Origin: Coprenecus sp964640305 | GTDB lineage: Bacteria > Bacteroidota > Bacteroidia > Bacteroidales > UBA932 | Reading direction: 5' to 3' | Assembly: GCA_964640305.1 (NCBI GenBank) | Contig: CAZXFF010000030.1 | Location: 1-23,491, forward strand | DNA: 23,491 nucleotides | Part shown: positions 7,254 through 15,529 of the stretch, in pieces | Layout of the letters: each line of letters opens with the position of its first letter | Position numbering within the stretch: the stretch's first letter is position 1 | Notes under the pieces: generated by a model | The model's input: only the letters and a program-made list of their open reading frames with translations | Told to the model about the DNA's origin: nothing | Databases searched by the model: none | Made by a program: the position numbers and the translations under genes

Positions 7254-8411
7254 TTATCTGTTTACATATACGGCATGCATGGAACATGTTACCAGTACGG
7301 TGAAAATGATTAGGATTACAGATGCCAGGTTCAGGGTCATAGGTATGAACCAGAATACCGGTACGACGGCAAGGGCAGTCAGTACTGCTGCAATCATGTT
7401 CCGGGCTTTACATGACGGCATGAATACCGGAATCAGGAACAGCGGATTCATCCACAGCAGGTTCCAGTTCCATCCGGTCCAGACATGGTTTGTACCGAAC
7501 CACATGTAGGAGAGGATGATCCCGCCTATGCCCAATATGGAGTACAGTACGATGGATGTGACCCTTGCGAATCTGAACCTGTGCACTTTCCCTCTAAGGA
7601 AGACGAGAATGTACACAACCGCCAATATGCTGAAAACGGAAACGGGACTCACAGCCTTCAGCAGTATGTCCATGGACTTGCCGTGACCTTGTGCTGCTTC
7701 CGCAATTGTGGCCGGGGCTCCCGCAAGGGGACGGCCGGTCATGCCGTTGGAGTACATCTGTACGTTTTCACAGAGCCTGTCGGGAAGGAACATGGATTCA
7801 TATGCCGTGATATCCCTGTCGATCTTTGCCCCGAGCAGAAGGTCTACCCCGAACTTCATCCAGTATTTTTTCTCCAGCATTCTCCTGAGTTCGTCCCTGT
7901 AGGTTACATCCATCGCCGAGTCACTGAATGTAAAGCCGCTCTTTGTGAAAATGTCCCTGATTCTTGTGGCGCAATTGTCATCCAGGAAATCGTACAGATA
8001 ATATCTGTTTTCAGGTTCTATGTTCCAGAGAAGGAAAGAGTACAGCTGCTCCGCCTGTTCAGGCAGGAGGTCCAGTACCTGTTCGTAAATCCCCCGTCCG
8101 GAAGCGGTATAGGATCTCCGGAAATTCTGGAATGAGTTTGCCGACAGGAAATAGTTCAGGTCCCCGTGCATGAACTTCAGCATGAAGTGCGGTTCCTGGA
8201 AACTGAATGTCCCGTAGTTGAACACCAGGTCCATGTTGTGCAGGGAGTCTGTTACTCTGATGGCCGAGTGGCCGAAAGCGGATGCGACGTCATTTCCCTG
8301 CGTACATGTAAGCAGGGAAATCCTCAATCCGGGGGTATCCTGTCCGGTCTGGGCATAGGATCCGGATGCAAGAGCAGCAATCAGTGCCGATATCAGTATA
8401 AACTTCTTCAT
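7254..8411 (-). CDS. DUF4105 / Lnb-type membrane protein
   Basis: A 385-residue protein with a signal peptide (residues 1-20, ending SYA), a periplasmic DUF4105 domain (about 28-245) and about five hydrophobic membrane segments from about 255 to the end. Conserved features are FGHSAIRV (His48) and YLYDFLDDNCATRIRD (Cys147), plausibly a catalytic His-Cys pair. This domain has been linked to Lnb, a lipoprotein N-acyltransferase of Bacteroides that lacks relation to Lnt. Several paralogues with this domain exist in one genome, so acylation of lipoprotein N-termini is likely but not proven for this copy. It is the first gene of the leftward operon. A -7 box lies only 9 bases before the ATG, so the leader would be extremely short. 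Confidence 0.85.
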   Translation of the reverse strand: MKKFILISALIAALASGSYAQTGQDTPGLRISLLTCTQGNDVASAFGHSAIRVTDSLHNMDLVFNYGTFSFQEPHFMLKFMHGDLNYFLSANSFQNFRRSYTASGRGIYEQVLDLLPEQAEQLYSFLLWNIEPENRYYLYDFLDDNCATRIRDIFTKSGFTFSDSAMDVTYRDELRRMLEKKYWMKFGVDLLLGAKIDRDITAYESMFLPDRLCENVQMYSNGMTGRPLAGAPATIAEAAQGHGKSMDILLKAVSPVSVFSILAVVYILVFLRGKVHRFRFARVTSIVLYSILGIGGIILSYMWFGTNHVWTGWNWNLLWMNPLFLIPVFMPSCKARNMIAAVLTALAVVPVFWFIPMTLNLASVILIIFTVLVTCSMHAVYVNR

Positions 8412-8419
8412 AGATGACG

Positions 8420-8427
8420 CAAAAGTA
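8420..8427 (-). promoter_or_regulatory. Putative -7 box for the leftward DUF4105 operon
   Basis: Minus-strand TACTTTTG fits TAnnTTTG. It ends 8 bases before the ATG (8411), so transcription would start about three bases before the start codon, or at it. No clear -33 partner. Confidence 0.5.
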
Positions 8428-8440
8428 TAAAAATCTTATT

Positions 8441-8448
8441 TAATTTTG
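8441..8448 (+). promoter_or_regulatory. Putative -7 box for the NlpC/P60 gene
   Basis: TAATTTTG fits TAnnTTTG and would give a leader of about 30 bases before the ATG at 8483. It faces away from the leftward -7 box 13 bases upstream, so the 71-base gap is a compact divergent promoter. Confidence 0.5.
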
Positions 8449-8482
8449 TCATAAAGACTTCCATCAATTCTTTTTCGGATAT

Positions 8483-9430
8483 ATGAAGCGCGCTTTTATC
8501 GTATTGTCACTTCTGGTTTTGCCCCTGATTGTAAGGTCAGAGCAATGGGCTATCGTTTCAGTCTCGGTTACTGATATGAAGAAATCTCCTGATTACCAGT
8601 CGGAAACTGTTTCTCAGGCAATATTGGGGACACCGGTCCAGGTGACCGGATCGGAGGGGTACTGGTATGCCATCGTTACTCCCGAAGGCTACAGGGGGTG
8701 GACTACCCGCATGAATATTTTCCTGACGGATGATTCCTCTTTCAGCCAGTGGAAAAAATCCAGGCGGGTGATAATGACAGACCATTACGGGATAATCCGG
8801 TCAGGACCTGACAGCTCCTCGGAGGTCATTTCGGATTGCGTGATGGGCTCTGTACTCGAGTCTGACGGTAATGAGGGGGAATACTGCAGGATAATTATGC
8901 CGGACGGCAGAAAAGGGTTCCTGCCGTCATCGGCTGTATGCGGTTTCCGGGAGCGGATGCTCTCCGGAAGGGAAGCCGGTGGGGAGGATATCGTTTCCTT
9001 GGCACAGCAGTTCAAAGGATTCCCTTATCTCTGGGGAGGGTTGTCTCCAAAGGGATTCGATTGCAGCGGACTGGTAAAACTGTGCTATTTCATGAACGGG
9101 ATGGTCCTGCCGAGGGATGCAAAGGAGCAGATTCTGGCAGGATGTTCTCTGGATATCTCGGATATTACCGGGAATCTGCTTCCTGGGGATCTGGTGTTTT
9201 TCGGAAACCCTGCAACATCTTCCCGTCCGCAGAAGGTGACGCACGTGGGGATATACATTGGGGGAGGCGATATGATACACTCGTCCCTGACGGTGAGGAC
9301 AAACAGTCTCCTGGCAGGGGAAAAGGACTATTATTCCGGAAAGAAACTGCTGGGTGCAGTGCGTATCATAGGGTGTGCGGATCCAGTGAAAGGCGTAGTG
9401 CCGGTTCTGGAACATCCTTGGTATTTTTAA
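8483..9430 (+). CDS. Secreted SH3b-NlpC/P60 peptidoglycan endopeptidase
   Basis: A 315-residue exported cysteine peptidase of family C40. A signal peptide covers about residues 1-19. Two bacterial SH3-like segments follow (about 22-85 and 92-155; both contain the WxxIVTPEGYRGW or CRIIMPDGRKGF type of strand). The NlpC/P60 domain (about 165-305) has an intact triad: Cys194 in FDCSGLV, His254 in THVGIYIGG and His266 in MIHSS. Related enzymes (YkfC type) cleave gamma-D-Glu-diaminopimelate bonds in wall peptides, which serves turnover or recycling. It probably acts in the periplasm. It is transcribed from its own -7 box (8441-8448) and is followed by a gap with a new promoter, so it appears monocistronic. 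No terminator was recognised after it. Confidence 0.93.
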   Translation: MKRAFIVLSLLVLPLIVRSEQWAIVSVSVTDMKKSPDYQSETVSQAILGTPVQVTGSEGYWYAIVTPEGYRGWTTRMNIFLTDDSSFSQWKKSRRVIMTDHYGIIRSGPDSSSEVISDCVMGSVLESDGNEGEYCRIIMPDGRKGFLPSSAVCGFRERMLSGREAGGEDIVSLAQQFKGFPYLWGGLSPKGFDCSGLVKLCYFMNGMVLPRDAKEQILAGCSLDISDITGNLLPGDLVFFGNPATSSRPQKVTHVGIYIGGGDMIHSSLTVRTNSLLAGEKDYYSGKKLLGAVRIIGCADPVKGVVPVLEHPWYF

Positions 9431-9440
9431 AGAAATAACT

Positions 9441-9472
9441 TTGCGAAGTTACGTTTATTTATAGTATATTTG
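9441..9472 (+). promoter_or_regulatory. Promoter of the guaB operon (-33 TTG, -7 TATATTTG)
   Basis: TTG at 9441-9443 (preceded by CT, so CTTTG-like context) is separated by 21 bases from TATATTTG at 9465-9472, close to the Bacteroidota layout TTTG-N19-21-TAnnTTTG. The start of transcription would be near 9478, about 17 bases before the first gene. A second -7-like box, TAACTTTG (9436-9443), overlaps the -33 element. Confidence 0.65.
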
Positions 9473-9494
9473 CGTTTTATAAAAACTTATCAGT

Positions 9495-9773
9495 ATGAAT
9501 CTCAGAGTTATTAAAAAGGACATTAAATTCCTGATTGACGAATTTCTTTCAGATGCGATTATCAGCATGAGTTTCAATGGCGACGAGTCAAAGGCTCCCG
9601 CAATAGTCGATCTTGCGAACGAGGCTTTGGATCTGCAGGAAGAGACACTGGTTAAGGTAAACCATCCTGACGGTAACAAGAAAGTCTATTACCACAACCT
9701 TATGGACGAGCTGCTCGGCGCTCTCGACGTGCTGTATGACAGACTCAGTGAAACAGTAAGAAAAAACAACTAA
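9495..9773 (+). CDS. Small conserved-looking protein of unknown function
   Basis: A 92-residue soluble protein, predicted to be mostly helical and acidic. There is no signal peptide, membrane segment or cysteine. Visible features are a KKDIKFLIDEFLSDAI helix near the start, an LVKVNHPDGNKKVYYHN central segment and a C-terminal LLGALDVLYDRLSETV helix. I do not recognise a characterised family. It directly follows the operon promoter and ends 18 bases before guaB, so it is very likely co-transcribed with it. A cytosolic accessory or regulatory role is possible but is only inference from position. Its codon use is like the neighbouring genes, which supports it being real. Confidence 0.8.
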   Translation: MNLRVIKKDIKFLIDEFLSDAIISMSFNGDESKAPAIVDLANEALDLQEETLVKVNHPDGNKKVYYHNLMDELLGALDVLYDRLSETVRKNN

Positions 9774-9791
9774 CGAACTAAAAGGGATTTT

Positions 9792-11261
9792 ATGCAGATT
9801 CTGACCAATTCTCCTATATCCGAAGGGCTTACATTCGACGATGTACTGCTCGTTCCCGCCTATTCCAACGTTTTGCCGCGTGAGGTGGATGTAAATACCC
9901 GTTTCACCCGTGAAATAAAGCTTCATACGCCTTTGGTGTCAGCTGCCATGGATACTGTCACCGAGGCCGATCTGGCCATCGCAATGGCAAGGGAGGGCGG
10001 TATAGGCGTAATCCACAAGAACATGCCGATAGAGCAGCAGATGGAGCAGGTCAGAAAAGTGAAAAGGGCCGAGAACGGGATGATATATGACCCGATTACC
10101 ATCCGGGAAGAAGCTACGGTTGGTGATGCCCTGAATATAATGCATGAAAACCACGTGGGCGGCATACCGGTTGTTGACGGCAACGGTATGCTAAGGGGGA
10201 TAGTCACAAACAGGGACCTCAGGTTCCAGGACAATATGCAGACGCCCATTACGGAGGTGATGACCAAGGAAAATCTGGTCACGACAACGGATGGATCCAA
10301 TCTGAAGGAAGCAGCAGCCCTTTTGCGCAAATACAAAATAGAAAAACTCCTTGTAGTGGACAGGAACGGCAAGCTTGCCGGCCTGATAACCTATAAGGAT
10401 ATAATGAAGATAAAGGACAATCCCACAGCCAGCAAGGATTCCAAAGGACGTCTGATGGTGGCTGCCGCAGTCGGAATAAACAGCGATACCATAAAGAAAG
10501 TCGAGATGCTGATGACCGTGGAGCCGGATGCCCTTGTTTTCGATACGGCACACGGACATTCGGAGTTTGTCCTGAAAACAATCAAGACAGTGCGTCAGAA
10601 ATTCCCCCATCTCCAGATTGTGGCCGGGAACATAGCTACCGGTGAGGCAGCACTTGCACTGAAAGAATGCGGCGTGGATGCTGTCAAGGTCGGAATCGGT
10701 CCCGGATCCATATGTACAACCAGGATCATTGCAGGAGTAGGTGTCCCTCAGTTGTCTGCGGTCATGCTGGCTGCAGAAGCCCTCAAAGGTTCCGGTATCC
10801 CTGTAATTGCCGACGGCGGAATCCGGTATTCCGGTGATATTGTCAAGGCGCTGGCAGCCGGAGCCGATACGGTCATGGCCGGATCCCTCTTTGCCGGTGT
10901 GGAAGAGTCTCCAGGGGAGACAATTATCCTCAATGGCCGTAAGTTCAAGTCATACAGGGGAATGGGCTCTCTCGAAGCCATGCAGCTCGGGTCGAAGGAC
11001 AGGTATTTCCAGGATATGGAAGAAGATATCAAGAAACTTGTTCCGGAAGGGATTGTGGCACAGGTCCCGTACAAAGGCACGCTTGCGGAAGTCGCTTACC
11101 AGCTTATCGGCGGTCTCCGCGCCGGTATGGGTTATTGCGGTGCCCATAATATCAGTGAACTCAAGAACGCCAAATTTGTGCGTATCACTGCAGCCGGTGT
11201 TGCCGAAAGCCATCCCCATGATGTGACAATTACCCGTGAGGCCCCGAACTACAGCCGATAG
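9792..11261 (+). CDS. guaB: Inosine-5'-monophosphate dehydrogenase
   Basis: A 489-residue IMP dehydrogenase that oxidises IMP to XMP with NAD+, the committed step to GMP. The N-terminus GLTFDDVLLVPAYS is the family signature. The TIM-barrel catalytic domain is interrupted by two CBS domains (about 95-205), which bind nucleotides and control activity. The catalytic loop GIGPGSICTTR places the nucleophile at Cys308, and the flap region has KSYRGMGSLEAM. Length equals the usual 485-490. It follows the 92-residue gene by 18 bases, and the next gene starts 3-6 bases after its stop. Coupling of GMP synthesis with outer-membrane chaperones downstream looks like operon economy rather than a direct functional link. 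Confidence 0.98.
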   Translation: MQILTNSPISEGLTFDDVLLVPAYSNVLPREVDVNTRFTREIKLHTPLVSAAMDTVTEADLAIAMAREGGIGVIHKNMPIEQQMEQVRKVKRAENGMIYDPITIREEATVGDALNIMHENHVGGIPVVDGNGMLRGIVTNRDLRFQDNMQTPITEVMTKENLVTTTDGSNLKEAAALLRKYKIEKLLVVDRNGKLAGLITYKDIMKIKDNPTASKDSKGRLMVAAAVGINSDTIKKVEMLMTVEPDALVFDTAHGHSEFVLKTIKTVRQKFPHLQIVAGNIATGEAALALKECGVDAVKVGIGPGSICTTRIIAGVGVPQLSAVMLAAEALKGSGIPVIADGGIRYSGDIVKALAAGADTVMAGSLFAGVEESPGETIILNGRKFKSYRGMGSLEAMQLGSKDRYFQDMEEDIKKLVPEGIVAQVPYKGTLAEVAYQLIGGLRAGMGYCGAHNISELKNAKFVRITAAGVAESHPHDVTITREAPNYSR

Positions 11262-11267
11262 TATGTG

Positions 11268-12119
11268 ATGAAGAATCTCCTGCTCCTTCTCCTGTCCCTA
11301 TGCCTTCTTGCTTCATGCCGGATGTTCGACAGACTGTTCGGGGATGACATAGTGGCACGGGTCGGCGGGGAGGTCCTTTACCGTCGGGATATAGAGGCAT
11401 TGAACATAAAGGGCTTCTCCCCAGAAGACAGTGCGAGGATAGTATCCAGATATGTCATGTCCTGGGCCAAGAACAAATTGTTGCTGGATTTGGCCGAGAG
11501 CCGTCTTTCCAAGCAGGAGAAAGATGTGGATGACCAGCTGGAAGAGTACCGCAGACAGCTTCTGGTCTACCGTTACCAGAAATCATATGTCGAGCAGCGT
11601 CTTGACACTCTGATACTGGAGGATGAATACAGAAGTTTCTATGACAGCAATCCGCACAGTTTCAATGCCCAGATTCCCTTTTTCCAGGGAATCGCAATAA
11701 AAGTAAGCCTCAACTCGCCCAATATAAATACTATCAGGAACCTGTCCAGGAAAGCGGACGAGGACTCCAGGGCAAAATTGGGTGAACTGTGTTATATTTC
11801 AGCGGAGAAATATTTTTTCATGCAGGAATGGACCCAGCTGGATTTCATTGCCCATCAGTTGGGCATGGATATGCAGGATATTGCCGATGCAATAGAGAAA
11901 TCCGGCAGGTTCGATCTGGAAAAATCCGGTTACCAGTATATTGTATACGCGGATGATTATGTGCAGCAGGGAGACCTTATGCCATATCCTGCAGCGAGAA
12001 ACAGAATAAAGGAGGTCATATTGAGCAGAAGAAAACAGGAACTTATAGCAACTTTGGAACGAAATCTGCTTAATGACGCAATGAACTCAAGCAAATTGAT
12101 AATTTACCATGAAGAATAA
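11268..12119 (+). CDS. SurA-like lipoprotein without a recognisable parvulin domain
   Basis: A 283-residue predicted lipoprotein. The signal ends with lipobox LLASC, giving Cys17. The body starts VARVGGEVLYRRDIEAL, the N-terminal core pattern of SurA/PpiD-type chaperones, followed by helices such as SWAKNKLLLDLAESRL. I see no GGELG-type rotamase motif, so it is probably a chaperone rather than an active prolyl isomerase. A GTG three bases earlier (11265) could also start it; I chose the ATG. It sits between guaB and the two-domain SurA-like gene, overlapping the latter by 11 bases. It likely helps fold or escort envelope proteins from a membrane-anchored position (inference). Which membrane it is anchored in is not clear. 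Confidence 0.85.
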   Translation: MKNLLLLLLSLCLLASCRMFDRLFGDDIVARVGGEVLYRRDIEALNIKGFSPEDSARIVSRYVMSWAKNKLLLDLAESRLSKQEKDVDDQLEEYRRQLLVYRYQKSYVEQRLDTLILEDEYRSFYDSNPHSFNAQIPFFQGIAIKVSLNSPNINTIRNLSRKADEDSRAKLGELCYISAEKYFFMQEWTQLDFIAHQLGMDMQDIADAIEKSGRFDLEKSGYQYIVYADDYVQQGDLMPYPAARNRIKEVILSRRKQELIATLERNLLNDAMNSSKLIIYHEE

Positions 12120-13482
12120 TTTCAGAACCGGAATCATGTGTGTTTTGGCCTGCATGCTTGCAGCTCTCCCCTTTCCACAGGCAGCAGCGCAGAAATACGA
12201 CAACGTCATAGACAGGACAGTCGTGCTGATAGGAAACAGCATGATCATGCTTTCGCAGGTGGAGTCGGAAGCCATAATGATGCAGTTCAACGGATACGTT
12301 TCAGACAGGGACCTCCGCTGTGAGGTACTGGAAAACATGATGGTTTCAAAATTGTTCTATACGCAGGCAATGCTGGACAGCCTTGCAGTAAACCCGAATA
12401 TGGTGAGTGCTGCAGTAGAGGACAGGATGAACAATATAATGACGAGGCTTGGAGGAGAGAAGCAGATGGAGGAATATTTCGGAAAGTCTGTCCATAAACT
12501 CAGGCAGGAATGGACCAAACTCTTTACCGAGCAGAATCTTGTCCAGGAGATGCAGAGGGAGGTGGCCGGCAAAGTGACCGAGGCGACTCCGAGGGAAGTG
12601 GAAAGGTTCTACAGAAACACACCGAAGGACAGTCTGCCTATAGTCCCGACACAGTATAAAATCAGTCAGATTGCACTCTACCCCAATACAGAGAGGGCAA
12701 AACTTGCAGCAAAGGAGAGGCTTCTGGAACTGCGCGAAAGGATCCTTGACGGCGAGAAATTCTCTTTTCTTGCGACAATGTATTCCGAAGACCCCGGTTC
12801 TGCCATGAAAGGCGGAGAGCTGGGAATGTCTTCAAGGTCTATATTCTGGCCGGTGTTCTCGGATGCTGCCATGGCCCTTAAGCCGGACCAGGTATCATCA
12901 ATCGTGGAGACTCCGGACGGATTTCACCTTATACAGCTTATTGAAAAGCAGGGGGACATGTTCAATGCCCGTCATATTCTTATCAAACCCAAATATACTG
13001 ACCAGGACAGGGATTCTGCATTTGCAAAACTCGATTCCCTCAGGACCGTAATACTCGCGGACAGCATCAAATTCGATATGGCAGCCAGAATCCATTCCCA
13101 GGACCAGAAGAGCCGTACCAACGGAGGACTTGTTTCCGACCAGTACACAGGTTCCTCATTCTTTGAGGTAGACCAGATGAAACCGGCCGATTACAATGCT
13201 GTGAAGGATCTGAAGCCAGGTGAAATCTCCGCACCCATCGAATCGGTCGATGACGAGGGGCGAGGCAATACGATATACAAGATAATACGTCTGGAAGAAG
13301 TACGTCCGTCCCATGTCGCCAATTATGAAGATGATTTCAATGTGCTGGTGGATGTGGCTCAAAACAAAAAGACTGTCGACGCAGTTGAGAAGTTCATAAA
13401 GGAAAAGCAGGCCACAACATACATAGTGATAGACCCTCTCTTCCGGAAATGTGCTTTCAAGCGTGAGGGATGGGTAAAATAA
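12109..13482 (+). CDS. SurA-like periplasmic peptidyl-prolyl isomerase
   Basis: A 457-residue periplasmic chaperone with the SurA plan: signal peptide (about 1-27, ending AAAQ), N-terminal chaperone core (IDRTVVLIGNSMIMLSQVE and following helices to about 170), then two parvulin-like rotamase domains. The first (about 177-285) has the standard motifs FSFLATMYSEDPGSAMKGGELG and GFHLIQL; the second (about 286-385) begins ARHILIKP and has the more degraded MAARIHSQDQKSRTNGG. SurA escorts unfolded outer-membrane proteins to the BAM complex. It overlaps the preceding lipoprotein gene by 11 bases and the next gene by 13, which points to translational coupling. SurA-type identity is firm; strict orthology to E. 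coli surA is not claimed. Confidence 0.93.
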   Translation: MKNNFRTGIMCVLACMLAALPFPQAAAQKYDNVIDRTVVLIGNSMIMLSQVESEAIMMQFNGYVSDRDLRCEVLENMMVSKLFYTQAMLDSLAVNPNMVSAAVEDRMNNIMTRLGGEKQMEEYFGKSVHKLRQEWTKLFTEQNLVQEMQREVAGKVTEATPREVERFYRNTPKDSLPIVPTQYKISQIALYPNTERAKLAAKERLLELRERILDGEKFSFLATMYSEDPGSAMKGGELGMSSRSIFWPVFSDAAMALKPDQVSSIVETPDGFHLIQLIEKQGDMFNARHILIKPKYTDQDRDSAFAKLDSLRTVILADSIKFDMAARIHSQDQKSRTNGGLVSDQYTGSSFFEVDQMKPADYNAVKDLKPGEISAPIESVDDEGRGNTIYKIIRLEEVRPSHVANYEDDFNVLVDVAQNKKTVDAVEKFIKEKQATTYIVIDPLFRKCAFKREGWVK

Positions 13483-15503
13483 CCGCACATATTCTTCTGC
13501 CGGTATTGTTGTTTCTCTCGTCTTTATCCGCGGTTTCCGCGCAGGGTAAAGGAGGGGAGGACAGGGACAGTCTTGTCCGTCTGGTCTCGGCGAACAAAGC
13601 AAGTCTGGTAGAGAGGAACGGGAGGAACTTCCGTAAGGTGGAGGGGAATGTTGTCTTCTTGCATAACAATACTTATCTCTATTGCGACAGCGCCTATTGG
13701 AATGTGGATGAACGCTATATCGATGCGGTAGGGCATATAGTGATAGACCAGGAAAAGACCACCCTGATAGGGGACAGCATAAAATATGTGATAGATGACA
13801 ATACTGCCAGATTCAGGGGACATCTTGTACAGCTTAGGGATGCCGACAACAATATACTGAGAACCAATAACCTGGATTACAATACCAAGGACAGTGTGGC
13901 CAGTTTCACCGGCGGAGCCGTGATGAAAGACAAGGACGGGAATCTGATTGAGAGCATTTCGGGGGACTACGATTCGAAGACAGAAAGGTTCCATTTCTCA
14001 AGGGAAGTGGAGATGTTTTCGGATTCGATGTTTTTCAAATGTGACGATCTGGAATACTTCTCCGACCGTAATTTTGCGGAGTTCCGCGGAAACATACGGG
14101 GCTGGTATGATGCCAATACCCTTTCTTCCGGACACGGATGGTACGACCGCGCCAAAGAGCATCTTTTCTTCAGCGGAAATGTGCATGCGCTTACCGAGGA
14201 CTATGAACTGTGGAGCGACAGTCTGTTCTATGACAGGAATACCGAATATGCCAATCTGAAAGGAAATGTCCAGCTTCTCGATACTGTGGACAATGCAATA
14301 GTCCTGTGCGGGGCACTGAAGTTCTGGAACTCGCCGCGGCGGGCGGAGCTGTACCGGGATCCGGCATTGATCCTGCTGGAGGAAAATGCAGAGACCGGCG
14401 CTGTGGATTCCACCTTTATGGCAAGTGATACGCTGTATTACCATACGAAAAGAATGTTTGAAGTGGACAGTGCAACAGTAGCATCGGCACGTGAACGGAG
14501 GGAAATGGCCCTTCAGGATCCTTTGGCAGGAAAAAAAGGGACACAACCTGCTCCCGGAAACACGAACCTTCCCAAAATGCAGAAAACGCCAGGAGGAGTT
14601 CCGGCTGTAGGTGATGTCGGGACGGACACTTCAACGGTTGCTGTGCCGGCATCATTGTCCAGGCAGACAGATACATTGACAGTGCAGACCGATACAGTGG
14701 CGGTGCAGCCTGATACTTTGAGTGTCCAGACGGATTCCCTGGCAACGGTCGCCGACTCTACGGCTCTCCTGCCTCCCAAGCCGGACACAACGGTAGTTTC
14801 ATTCGTGGAGGCGTACCACAACGTGAGGATTTACCGGTCCGACATACAGGTCAAATGCGATTCCCTGCTTTTCACCTCCATCGACTCCATTGCCCGTCTG
14901 TTCAAGTCCCCGATCATATGGTACGACCAGAAGAACCAGGTGACGGCGGACAGCATGCAGTTCCTTATGAAAGACGGAGGACTGGACCGCGGTCTGCTTT
15001 ATTCCAATTCATTCGTCATTTCCGAAGAGCAGCCAGGGAAATACTATCACCAGATCAAATCTCCGGAAATGATAGGCTATTTCAACGGTTCGAAACTTTC
15101 CCGCTTCGATGCTTTGGGCGGAGTCAATGCAGTGTTCTTCATTGCAGAGGATTCGGTAATCACCACCGTGAACAAAAAAGACACCAGGATCATGACAGCA
15201 TATCTGAAGGACGGTGAACTGCAGCGGATTGTGAATGTAGAGAATGTCAAGAGCGATGCGCATCCCCTGGATGGCATGAAGGCCGAGGAATATACCCTGA
15301 AAGGGTTTGACTGGAAGCCGGATCTGAGGCCTGCAGACAGATTCTCCGTTACTGGCAGGACTGTGAATCCTTCCAGGAGAAGAAATATGATCCCTTCGCC
15401 AGATTTCCCTGAGTTCAGGCAGGCTGCGAGATTCTTCGAGGGATATATGGACGGGATCATCCGTGAAATTGACGGGAGAAAGCCTATCGTCTGGCTGAAG
15501 TAA
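13470..15503 (+). CDS. OstA/LptA-like exported protein
   Basis: A 677-residue exported protein. A signal peptide ends at about residue 25 (SAVSAQ). Residues about 45-310 contain repeated beta-strand segments of the OstA/LptA type (KVEGNVVFLHNNTYLYCDSA, ARFRGHLVQLRDADNNILR, FSGNVHALTEDYELWSDSL). A low-complexity linker follows (about 385-432, repeats of QTDTL/V and VQ), then more OstA-like strands (YHNVRIYRSDIQVKCDSL and onward). LptA/LptD-type folds carry lipopolysaccharide across the periplasm. Residues 432-600 resemble another such beta-jellyroll. A role in lipid or LPS transport is therefore likely but unproven. It overlaps the SurA-like gene by 13 bases and ends the operon; no terminator was seen before hutH. 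Confidence 0.85.
   Translation: MGKITAHILLPVLLFLSSLSAVSAQGKGGEDRDSLVRLVSANKASLVERNGRNFRKVEGNVVFLHNNTYLYCDSAYWNVDERYIDAVGHIVIDQEKTTLIGDSIKYVIDDNTARFRGHLVQLRDADNNILRTNNLDYNTKDSVASFTGGAVMKDKDGNLIESISGDYDSKTERFHFSREVEMFSDSMFFKCDDLEYFSDRNFAEFRGNIRGWYDANTLSSGHGWYDRAKEHLFFSGNVHALTEDYELWSDSLFYDRNTEYANLKGNVQLLDTVDNAIVLCGALKFWNSPRRAELYRDPALILLEENAETGAVDSTFMASDTLYYHTKRMFEVDSATVASARERREMALQDPLAGKKGTQPAPGNTNLPKMQKTPGGVPAVGDVGTDTSTVAVPASLSRQTDTLTVQTDTVAVQPDTLSVQTDSLATVADSTALLPPKPDTTVVSFVEAYHNVRIYRSDIQVKCDSLLFTSIDSIARLFKSPIIWYDQKNQVTADSMQFLMKDGGLDRGLLYSNSFVISEEQPGKYYHQIKSPEMIGYFNGSKLSRFDALGGVNAVFFIAEDSVITTVNKKDTRIMTAYLKDGELQRIVNVENVKSDAHPLDGMKAEEYTLKGFDWKPDLRPADRFSVTGRTVNPSRRRNMIPSPDFPEFRQAARFFEGYMDGIIREIDGRKPIVWLK
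14625..14765 (+). repeat. Degenerate Thr/Gln/Asp repeat inside the OstA-like gene
   Basis: The linker encodes about five imperfect copies of a unit like xQTDTLxV (RQTDTLTV, QTDTVAV, QPDTLSV, QTDSLAT). The DNA copies are diverged, so this is a protein-level repeat rather than a fresh expansion. It forms a flexible spacer between the two OstA-like beta regions. Confidence 0.65.
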
Positions 15504-15529
15504 ATAGCCGGTGTATAACAGATTTTTAC

